Source of the DNA: Chromera velia
Taxonomy: Eukaryota > Sar > Chromeraceae
Length of the DNA: 25,000 nucleotides
Direction of reading: 5' to 3'
Assembly (NCBI GenBank): GCA_018398765.1
Contig: JAHBMJ010001533.1
Coordinates: 1 to 25,000, forward strand
In this document: positions 20,493 through 24,170 of the stretch, piece after piece
How positions within the stretch are numbered: the first letter of the stretch is position 1
How the letters are laid out: every line of letters starts with the position of its first letter
Notes under the pieces: generated by a model
The model's database searches: none
Told to the model about the DNA's origin: nothing
What the model saw: the letters and a program-made list of their open reading frames with translations, nothing else
Position numbers and translations under genes: made by a program

Positions 20493-22377
20493 CAAGCACG
20501 CACACACACACACACACACACACACATACATACATACATACATACACACACAAGCAGACAAAACACTAATCCCGCTGACAACACAAACGAGCCCTCCAAC
20601 GCTTCTCTTTCGGGTGTTCGTCTACGGACTCAATCGACAGTCGTTAAGAGGATCTCTCTGTCTCCGTGCCTGTCCGTCTGTCTGGAAGGAAGAAAGAACA
20701 AAAAAAAATCAGCAGGGGTTCCGCGGGTGTGCCAGTCTGTGTATTCCTTTAATTCATATGAGTAACAAAGGAGGCGAGACCCCTCTTCCTTCTTCCCTTC
20801 CTTTCTTTAAACAAGCCGACAATCCAACCAACTGACCCGCTGAAGTGCAGCACAGACTTGTTGGACACAAGCCGCCATTTGTATTTGTCATGGGGGAAGC
20901 CAAAATAAGCGCCTGCGTGTCCACATTCATACATGCCATGTGGCACAACATCTTGCTTGCATGAATATACCTAGATGCTACGCCACACCGTAACAAATCA
21001 CAAACGACATCTCTTCTGAGGTTCATTTGAGACCCTCTGTCGTGCTCCTCACATCTCTTTTCTTCCAGCCTCTCTTTGTTTTTCCTTTCCTTCCTCGATC
21101 TCAGACGTACCCCTTCTCTCTGTTCATCAGAGGAGGTTTGCATGTAGACAAAAAGCAAAGAATCGGAGGAGAAAGAAGAAAAGACGACAATTACAAATTG
21201 TGTTGCACAAAAAGATGAGCACAAGAAGATGAAAGTATACCAGTCCTGTTTCCTCCCTCTTTCCTTCCTTTCCCTCCCTCTCTTCTTCTGCTGACCCACC
21301 CAATTTCTTCTCGTCGACTCTCCTCTCGAACGGGACGATCACAACAACAGGACCGAAGAGACTCCGGTCGCTCTGGCATTCAAAAATCAGAGTCTTCACA
21401 TGTCTGCAGCAGTAGCAGCACCCACCATGCAGCAAAAGAAGGAAACCAAGGCAGCAGTAAACAGCAAGCATTAGAGGAGAGGAGAGGAAGGAAAGGCCGT
21501 ACGTTTCCTTCATGAATGGCATATTCAAAGAAAGCAAAGGAGCAGAGAGAGAAAAAATGTCGGGGCGGGGACTGTAGATTTGCTCTTTTATTGCGATTCC
21601 CCTGCGATGTGTTCTCCTGTTTCTGTGCGCTCAGTCGGCATGTTTCACATCTCTGTCTGACTGTCTGTTGGTGGTACAGGGTATGCCCACCTGATACCGT
21701 CGCTTGTAAGATCTGGAAGGTCTTCTGGTTCGAAGTCTCCAAACTCCTCCCACGTCCACTCAGTACCAGAAAAAGAAGAAGAAGAGGAAGAAGGGAGAGG
21801 GAGGGGCGTCATGTTTCTTCCCTTGACGAGAAGGCAGGAGGTGTCAGGGTTCTCTCCCCTCACTCCGTGCAGAAAGGTTTCTATCCTCGTGAGGAACTCC
21901 TGTTGTCTCTCTCTCTCCTTCAGATCTCTTTCTGGTCTTCGTGAGGCTGCAGACAAGAGAGAGCAGGAGGGGATGGAAGGAAGACGCCGACGAATCCACC
22001 CGAGCGCAAAATATCCAGGCAGATTGACGGTCAGAAGGAGCAAATTCAGGCAGCCTCGCAAGAAATGAAAGAGAACACACGGAAACCTCACCTGATGGCG
22101 TCCCATTCAGGAGACGGGAGCCTGGAGTTCCTGTCACAGAGGGCAAGACCACACTTGCCGTCTCCTCACTCCTTCTCCCGTCTCCTCCATAAAGAGTCGC
22201 CTTCTCGCCCCTTCCCCCACATCCAATGCGCGTGAAAGGGGAAGAACGCACAAATGAATCGAGTAAAGTGTATTGAGCAGTTTTATGCCCCGACAGAACA
22301 GTCTGCACGCTGCAGAAGCCGTCTCCTCCAGAGAGAAGGAAAGCGAAGAAGCTGACGAAATGCAACTGTGTAGCCAT
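8445..22377 (-). CDS. Multidomain tRNA-editing (YbaK-like) / OB-fold / DEDDy 3'-5' exonuclease / Mut7-C protein, 21 exons
   Basis: Spliced model, exons in transcript order: 22377-22092, 21946-21691, 21403-21300, 20912-20837, 20270-19472, 19163-19039, 18662-17981, 17346-16984, 16723-16481, 16115-16056, 15724-15665, 15286-15173, 14871-14554, 14205-13538, 13209-12721, 12494-11679, 11132-11025, 10937-10886, 10596-10083, 9615-9576, 8649-8445 (TGA at 8447-8445). All junctions are GT-AG, phases agree, and 19 of 20 introns end GCAG. The predicted protein is about 2,125 aa. Domains: leader 1-25; YbaK/ProX-like deacylase ~165-305 (HVKTL Lys184; GYPPGSIPPLGH 241-252); tRNA-type OB-fold ~439-595; DEDDy exonuclease ~764-1095 (Asp801, Glu803, Asp982, Tyr1059, Asp1063); long low-complexity linker; Mut7-C ~1806-1900; zinc ribbon with Cys2059, 2062, 2094 and 2097. 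The start ATG has G at -3 and G at +4. EXD3/Mut-7-type proteins carry the exonuclease plus Mut7-C; the N-terminal editing and OB domains are extra. Least certain are the exon 17/18 junction and the end of exon 19. Confidence 0.85.
9195..9238. repeat. (GA)n microsatellite in intron 20
   Basis: A GA tract on the plus strand, so a UC-rich polypyrimidine tract in the minus-strand pre-mRNA, inside the intron between exons 20 and 21. Confidence 0.9.
9576..9615 (-). CDS. Exon 20: 40-base micro-exon before the zinc ribbon
   Basis: It encodes TLRYTRGFAKSSR and joins exon 21 to read KSSRCVHC, the family's S-R-C-x-x-C-N motif. The acceptor is actgcag and the donor AG|gttggt. Phases match on both sides, and the SRC signature across the splice is the main support. 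Confidence 0.7.
10001..10073. repeat. (CA)n-type repeat in intron 19
   Basis: Alternating CACACG/CACA units on the plus strand, read as UG/GU-rich RNA starting ~10 bases after the proposed exon 19 donor. Confidence 0.9.
10083..10596 (-). CDS. Exon 19: Mut7-C helix plus a long acidic insertion
   Basis: It starts VFISEANPRKLAKILSGIPS, resembling the y-x-v-x-s-x-x-P-x-x-q-L-x-x-i-l stretch of Mut7-C. About 150 residues of insertion follow, with a helix (RRRRLAKWLAQLERLCEPEV) and Glu/Gly/Lys runs. The acceptor is catgcag, preceded by a run of GCATGC words. The end chosen is AGGG|gtaatg (phase 1), which fits exon 20; an earlier phase-1 GT (for example at the ESGGG run) is possible. Confidence 0.65.
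10598..10682. repeat. GCATGC run and (TCAC)n tract in intron 18
   Basis: A run of GCATGC/TGCATG words (10598-10625) abuts the exon 19 acceptor, followed upstream in the transcript by a TCAC tetranucleotide tract (10651-10682). Confidence 0.85.
10886..10937 (-). CDS. Exon 18: Mut7-C strand VFLTHRE
   Basis: This 52-base exon encodes WRVFLTHREETTRGCVY, corresponding to the R-V-L-L-T-R-D segment of Mut7-C; the usual TRD is THR-E here. The donor TAC|gtatgc joins exon 19 in phase 0 to give GCVYVFISEANP, which fits the following Mut7-C strand. The acceptor is cgacag, the only intron end in the gene that is not GCAG, so its left boundary is the weakest. Confidence 0.65.
11025..11132 (-). CDS. Exon 17: Mut7-C core
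   Basis: It encodes RLRGVGIDAEAAADVKLADA followed by VRLALSLEEER, matching the Mut7-C pattern L-R-x-x-G-I-D-A ... A-x-x-E-x-R. The acceptor is catgcag. The donor is uncertain. The best-looking one, AGG|gtaggt at 11038, is phase 0 and would break the frame into exon 18. I used GT|gtgcgt at 11024, which keeps the frame but adds five residues (VGVIV). Confidence 0.75.
11679..12494 (-). CDS. Exon 16: linker, charged helix, first strand of Mut7-C
   Basis: It encodes residues 1548-1820. Most is Ser/Glu-rich linker, then a charged helix (EAREMERLRLEAWEKAMEV) and a Gly/Lys stretch. It ends KPKVFLSSALVGLTR, which fits the Mut7-C opening (P-K-F-L-x-x-x-x-x-x-L-x-x-x-L-R). Where that family has an Asp shortly after F-L, this protein has Ser1813. 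The acceptor is tgtgcag and the donor AG|gtcagt. Confidence 0.85.
12721..13209 (-). CDS. Exon 15: linker with a short hydrophobic helix
   Basis: It encodes residues 1385-1548. Near the start DSAALQFANALLVFATLRGE could be a buried helix. The rest is acidic (DDDEEEGDG) or polar, ending VYLFY plus two bases of an Arg codon. The acceptor is tttgcag and the donor AG|gtgggt. No domain is recognised; support is the open frame and the matching phase with both neighbours. Confidence 0.68.
13297..13321. repeat. (CT)n microsatellite in intron 14
   Basis: A CT tract on the plus strand inside the intron between exons 14 and 15. Confidence 0.9.
13538..14205 (-). CDS. Exon 14: unrecognised basic/polar linker
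   Basis: It encodes residues 1163-1384 plus two bases. The frame is open throughout. The sequence is basic and polar (for example KVKQRRKPGGVKGGG and RGQSKER) with no domain I recognise, and probably disordered. The acceptor is cccgcag and the donor CG|gtcagt. The phase-2 join to exon 15 restores an Arg codon. Confidence 0.7.
14335..14396. repeat. (TTTC)n/(CT)n tract in intron 13
   Basis: TTTC units grade into CT units inside the intron between exons 13 and 14. Confidence 0.9.
14554..14871 (-). CDS. Exon 13: exonuclease motif III (YGAKD) and start of the linker
   Basis: It begins ISYGAKDAAVLLRLLRILCD. Tyr1059 and Asp1063 form the Y-x-x-x-D of motif III, making this a DEDDy enzyme with all four acidic residues present. 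After ~35 residues it turns into a charged, then Ser-rich, low-complexity linker. The acceptor is tctgcag and the donor ACG|gtaagt, the most consensus-like donor in the gene. Confidence 0.92.
15173..15286 (-). CDS. Exon 12: exonuclease domain, LDKSEQCS segment
   Basis: It encodes DRLHGKGLAVHSAVLLGESL followed by DKSEQCSAWAFRPLSDSQ. The run G-x-x-L-D-K-S-E-Q-C-S-x-W-x-x-R-P-L-x-x-x-Q is highly characteristic of Mut-7/EXD3-type DEDD exonucleases and separates them from plain RNase D. The acceptor is ttctgcag and the donor CAG|gtgggg. Confidence 0.93.
15665..15724 (-). CDS. Exon 11: exonuclease domain, helix after motif II
   Basis: This 60-base exon encodes VRGAIDLPQMVQYVVPKFMR. The AIDLPQM segment corresponds to the vlDLq-x-l stretch that follows motif II in this family. 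The acceptor is cgtgcag and the donor AGA|gtcagt. It is short and lacks a diagnostic motif, so it is supported mainly by phase, position and splice sites. Confidence 0.75.
16022..16049. repeat. (CACG)n tract in intron 10
   Basis: Short CGCA units lie immediately after the exon 10 donor in transcript orientation. Confidence 0.8.
16056..16115 (-). CDS. Exon 10: exonuclease motif II (VHDLHML)
   Basis: This 60-base exon encodes IVHDLHMLAKSRPGFGGLME. After KVGFQ from exon 9 it gives KVGFQIVHDLHML, where Asp982 fits the motif II aspartate. The acceptor is tgtgcag and the donor GAG|gtgggt. Both flanking joins are phase 0. Confidence 0.88.
16481..16723 (-). CDS. Exon 9: exonuclease core strands
   Basis: It encodes LAVGSCAFLIDLLLLAPDDD, then a Lys/Glu/Ser insert, then LLDETLGEILGSVRFLKVGF and Q. 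The pattern (Q-l-A-x-x-x-x-x-F-L-I-D-L-L ... L-x-x-i-l-x-x-x-x-x-x-K-V-G-F) is that of the DEDD exonuclease family between motifs I and II. The acceptor is tctgcag and the donor CAG|gtcagt. Confidence 0.9.
16984..17346 (-). CDS. Exon 8: exonuclease motif I (DCE) with an acidic insertion
   Basis: It encodes EMREFLREEALKAEALGVPL followed by PVGLDCEWQP, where Asp801 and Glu803 are the metal-binding pair of motif I. A ~75-residue charged insert (KRKKREER..., EEESED) then separates it from SGVCTIQ, the strand that normally follows directly. The acceptor is gagcag, directly preceded by a (CA)n tract on the plus strand; the donor is CAG|gtcagc. Confidence 0.92.
17359..17392. repeat. (CA)n microsatellite at the exon 8 acceptor
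   Basis: A perfect AC repeat on the plus strand, read as a UG tract ending about 12 bases before the exon 8 start (17346). Confidence 0.95.
17760..17819. repeat. (CA)n microsatellite in intron 7
   Basis: A second AC tract in the same intron as 17359-17392, with two minor interruptions. Confidence 0.95.
17981..18662 (-). CDS. Exon 7: OB-fold end, acidic linker, first strand of the exonuclease
   Basis: It encodes residues 549-776. It starts CLKPGHLVYVVGYPRLGRYS, the lKxGdxVxVxG strand of an OB-fold, and runs to AHISFLG. A very acidic linker follows (runs of Glu, Ser, Asp; residues ~620-760). It ends MEVFVVDSRESLL, which resembles the first strand of DEDD exonucleases (V-x-lVdt-x-e-x-L). The acceptor is tgtgcag and the donor CTG|gtcggt. 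Confidence 0.8.
18737..18842. repeat. (AAGG/AAAG)n purine tract in intron 6
   Basis: A purine tract on the plus strand, giving a long CUUU/CCUU pyrimidine tract in the minus-strand transcript ~75 bases before exon 7. Confidence 0.9.
19039..19163 (-). CDS. Exon 6: OB-fold middle strands
   Basis: It encodes SCLTRRAWANPDGSGEPMEV followed by QLIVGQTLRGRWGEE. The VQLIV run occupies the place of the iQlvv strand in tRNA-type OB-folds. The acceptor is cctgcag. The donor CG|gtgggt (phase 2) joins exon 7 to complete an Arg codon before CLKPGHLVYVVG. Confidence 0.75.
19472..20270 (-). CDS. Exon 5: YbaK-like domain end, disordered linker, first half of the OB-fold
   Basis: It encodes residues 241-507. 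It opens with YPPGSIPPLGHSVRMTTIID, the G-x-x-P-P-x-G-H loop and following strand of YbaK domains, then a glycine loop (ILGGGGAVGVELKVDP). Residues ~305-435 are a Ser/Glu-rich linker. It ends with VHLVGAVAARRRMARLLAFV followed by DLVPP, which matches the opening strands of tRNA anticodon-binding OB-folds (G-x-V-x-x-R-R-x-M-x-x-L-x-F-x-D-L). The acceptor is cttgcag and the donor CAG|gtacga. Confidence 0.85.
20386..20553. repeat. Compound (CACT)n/(CA)n/(CATA)n repeat in intron 4
   Basis: About 170 bp of CTCA, CA and CATA units inside the intron between exons 4 and 5; UG-rich in the transcript. It opens long reading frames on the plus strand that are artefacts. Confidence 0.95.
20837..20912 (-). 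CDS. Exon 4: YbaK-like domain, middle
   Basis: It encodes AYFGFPHDKYKWRLVSNK followed by SVLHFSG. This aligns by pattern with the family segment between the KL helix and the GYPPG loop (KKLxxYFG...RLVS...VL...G). The acceptor is cacgcag and the donor GG|gtcagt. It joins exon 5 to give GYPPGSIPPLGH across the splice, which strongly supports both exons. Confidence 0.85.
21300..21403 (-). CDS. Exon 3: YbaK/ProX-like deacylase core, catalytic-lysine strand
   Basis: It encodes HVKTLIFECQSD... followed by GPVVVIVPFERRVDEKKL. This is the hallmark run of YbaK/ProX trans-editing domains: (I/V)KTL, a hydrophobic strand with a drrvD motif, then a KL helix. The Lys of the KTL motif (residue 184) is the conserved lysine of this family. 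The acceptor is gctgcag. The donor chosen is G|gtgggt (phase 1), because only that phase joins exon 4 in frame; a gtcagc donor four bases further on would not. Confidence 0.85.
21691..21946 (-). CDS. Exon 2: linker and start of the YbaK-like domain
   Basis: It encodes residues 96-180. The acceptor is tctgcag and the donor AG|gtgggc. A charged helical stretch (RRPERDLKERERQQEFLTRI) is followed by a Ser run and an acidic segment (EEFGDFEPEDLPDL). It ends SDGI plus two bases of the Arg codon that exon 3 completes just before HVKTLIF. Confidence 0.75.
22092..22377 (-). CDS. Exon 1: signal-like leader and basic presequence
   Basis: This exon encodes residues 1-95 plus one base. It begins MATQLHFVSFFAFLLSGGDG: a short polar start, then a hydrophobic core (VSFFAFLL), then small residues, which is signal-peptide-like. 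Residues ~23-75 are rich in Ser, Thr, Gly, Arg and Lys with few acids, as in a transit peptide, so a bipartite plastid-type presequence is possible. The exon ends TCAG|gtgagg in phase 1, which joins the GCC codon of exon 2. Targeting is inference from composition. Confidence 0.7.
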
Positions 22378-23028
22378 TCCAGCAACGCCCTCAACTACAT
22401 TTCACAATGTGACATTTCGACTGTCAATTCTCAACTAGTCATTCTCAACCGCTCCTTCCCTATGGATTCTACTGCATGTCCCTCCGAAACACAGGGAAGG
22501 AGAGAGAAGCTCTTCGCGCTTGCATCTGCACGCAGCCTTTCTTGCATGAAGTTGTCAGATCTTTGTATAGAAGGAGCATGCGGCGGCGCGTATGCGGCGC
22601 GCCCATGCACGGCGCGCCCGCGCGTCGCCGCATGCATCATAATCAGCCGTCTACGTAGCCGTCTCCTCGAATTCTCCTCGAGATTCCTCGAGCCAGCTCT
22701 CTCCAACAAACTCTCCGTCGACAATCTCCGACATATCTCCGACATGTCTTGGTAATCGCCTCTACACCTGCCAGTTGAAAGCTACGTGCATACCTCTTTT
22801 TCTCCTTTTTGCTACAAATTTTGATTGTTCCCTTGCTGTCAGACTTTTTGGTGGAAGACTCGACTGCTGCCTTCACCTCCCTAATCTTCCAGTTGCCGCG
22901 CGCTGCCTCCAACCTTTTTTTTTTCTGCCAACGAAAGAATATCTGGAGCGCTGCGAGGCGTCTCTGCTAGCAGGGCTTGAGAGTGTAAGGGCGAAAAAGG
23001 CAAGCGTGGAGATCCAGCTTCAGCCGCT
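22378..23028. promoter_or_regulatory. Divergent intergenic region between the editing-exonuclease gene and the Sel1 gene
   Basis: This 651-bp spacer lies between the start codons of two divergently oriented genes and so probably holds both promoters. It contains TGCATGC/GCATGC words, a GC-rich inverted repeat at 22576-22635, and short tctccgaca and cctcgag repeats at 22660-22745. No clear TATA box is seen. The open frames across it have no recognisable domain and I treat them as chance. Confidence 0.45.
22576..22635. repeat. GC-rich inverted repeat with two GGCGCGCC palindromes
   Basis: The arms are GCATGCGGCGGCG (22576-22588) and CGTCGCCGCATGC (22623-22635), matching at 12 of 13 positions. 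Inside, the 8-bp palindrome GGCGCGCC occurs at 22596-22603 and 22611-22618. The outer ends contain GCATGC. The segment is far more GC-rich than its surroundings. Confidence 0.75.
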
Positions 23029-23586
23029 ATGAGTGTGATGCACAATTATCTGGGAGGCTTGTGCCACCAGCACGGCACTGGAACGGAGAAGGACGAGGGA
23101 CGCGATTTCGAGGCTCTCCAGCAGGCTGCTGAGGGGGGAGACATCCAAGCCGTGTACAAGCTCGCCATGTGTTACGAGTATGGGAGTGGAGTGGAGAAGG
23201 ACGAGAGGCGGGCTACAGAACTCTACCAGCAGGCGGCAGAAGGAGGAGACGTAGATGCGATGTTCAACCTGGGCATGCGCTACCAGCAGGGCACCGGAGT
23301 CGAGAAGGATGAGAGGCGCGCTTTCGAGCTCTTTCAGAAGGCCGCTGAGGGGGGGGACGTGGATGCGATGTCCACCCTCGCCGTGTGCTACCAGCAGGGC
23401 ACCGGCGTGGAGAAAAACCATCAGCGAGCTTTCGAGCTCTTCCAGCAGGCCGCTGAGGGGGGAGAGGTCCAAGCGATGTACAAGCTTGCCATGTGCTACG
23501 AGTACGGCAGAGGAGTGGAGAAGGACGAGAGGCGTGCCGCAGAACTCTTCCAGCAGGCGGCTGAGGTGGGGGACAAGGATCATTGA
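23029..23586 (+). CDS. Sel1-like repeat protein, five 36-residue repeats (possibly a decaying copy)
   Basis: An open frame of 185 codons encodes about five tandem Sel1-like repeats of 36 residues (for example AMYKLAMCYEYGRGVEKDER followed by RAAELFQQAAE). Sel1-like repeats are TPR-related helical pairs that act as protein-binding scaffolds. Repeats 2 and 5 are almost identical, a sign of recent internal duplication. The ATG used is the first in frame. The frame stays open and Sel1-like upstream to 22981 (GDPASAAMSVMHN), preceded by a stop, so the true start may lie upstream or the 5' end may be broken. A sixth repeat continues after the stop in other frames (23591-23690). No signal peptide or membrane segment is seen. 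It is transcribed divergently from the large minus-strand gene, and no functional link is evident. Confidence 0.7.
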   Translation: MSVMHNYLGGLCHQHGTGTEKDEGRDFEALQQAAEGGDIQAVYKLAMCYEYGSGVEKDERRATELYQQAAEGGDVDAMFNLGMRYQQGTGVEKDERRAFELFQKAAEGGDVDAMSTLAVCYQQGTGVEKNHQRAFELFQQAAEGGEVQAMYKLAMCYEYGRGVEKDERRAAELFQQAAEVGDKDH

Positions 23587-23700
23587 TGAAGATGCGATGC
23601 CCAAGCTGGGCCGGGCCTGTGAATGTACTAATAGTTTGGGGAGCAGTGGAGAACGTCAAGGGGCGTGCCGCAGAATACTATAGAATACTATAGCTACCAG
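23587..23700 (+). pseudogene. Degenerate sixth Sel1 repeat downstream of the stop
   Basis: Past the stop codon, DAMPKLGRACE appears in another frame, and VENVKGRAAEYY (compare VEKDERRAAELY in intact repeats) in yet another. These are remains of a further Sel1 repeat disrupted by small insertions or deletions. A 10-nt repeat (gaatactata, twice) follows. Confidence 0.6.
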
Positions 23701-23788
23701 CCAGCAGCTGCCTGTATAGCTGTTGCGTGCCTACATTCAATGAACAAAGTTTGTTGAGCAAAGCGCAGACAGATTGTTGTTTGTTAGC

Positions 23789-23907
23789 GGCCTGGGAAAC
23801 CAGGCGGGCCACGGGGTGTGGTCTGAGCCTCAGCGATGAGGTACACCCCCCTGCCGTTTGCGGGGGCGACCTCTATAAGACAAAACGGCGACAGTGCTCT
23901 AGGGCAC
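23789..23907 (+). other. Cluster of hairpins, two with GNRA tetraloops
   Basis: Four stems are readable on the plus strand: GCCTGG-GAAA-CCAGGC (23790-23805); GGGGTGT (23813-23819) pairing with ACACCCC (23843-23849) around CCTCA-GCGA-TGAGG (23828-23841); a C-run/G-run stem at about 23847-23866; and GTGC...GCAC (23894-23907). Two stems end in GNRA loops. The run of C at 23846-23851 can pair either with GGGGTGT or with the later GGGGG, so two folds compete. I do not recognise the family. It lies just 3' of the Sel1 frame and could be its UTR or a separate structured RNA. Confidence 0.4.
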
Positions 23908-23925
23908 CACTAAATCACTTATCAC

Positions 23926-24162
23926 CTAGGCCCTGCACTCCATATAAATAATTTTAAAAAAAAAGAAAGTTTCCGATTTTTTTTTTTTTAATTGATTTAT
24001 CAACTAAAAAGTATTGAGTTTTCCATGCAACACCCCGTGCAACACTTGAGCAACAGTTGTTTGTCTACTAACCAGTATTGCCATGATAAATAAAAAAATA
24101 AATCCATTAAAAAAAAAGTTTTTCTAATCTTTTCTTTTTTTTTAATGTAGTGCAGGGCCTAG
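23926..24162. mobile_element. Non-autonomous DNA transposon (hAT-like MITE), 237 bp
   Basis: It has perfect 14-bp terminal inverted repeats, CTAGGCCCTGCACT at 23926-23939 and AGTGCAGGGCCTAG at 24149-24162. Imperfect complementarity continues inward (TTAAAAAAAAAGAAA). It is flanked by an 8-bp direct repeat, CTTATCAC, at 23918-23925 and 24163-24170, taken as the target-site duplication. An 8-bp duplication is typical of the hAT superfamily. The interior is AT-rich with no ORF, so it would need a transposase supplied in trans. Confidence 0.8.
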
Positions 24163-24170
24163 CTTATCAC

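Noticed and set aside
20221-20835. 204-aa plus-strand ORF
   Set aside because: Open only because the CA/CACT/CATA repeat lacks stops; it lies within intron 4 of the minus-strand gene.
22273-22755. 160-aa plus-strand ORF over the divergent promoter
   Set aside because: It overlaps exon 1 of the minus-strand gene, has no motif, and its middle is translated from the GC-rich inverted repeat.
23140-23580. CRISPR-like or tandem satellite array
   Set aside because: The 108-nt periodicity is coding (36-residue Sel1 repeats) with no spacers.
23020-23604. 194-aa minus-strand ORF opposite the Sel1 gene
   Set aside because: It is a shadow frame; the plus strand has clear 36-residue Sel1 repeats.
23789-23871. 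Hammerhead or HDV-like self-cleaving ribozyme
   Set aside because: No CUGAUGA...GAAA arrangement in a permitted order. An HDV-like double pseudoknot can be drawn with GGTC/GACC, but the hairpin inside P1 and its loop do not fit the consensus.
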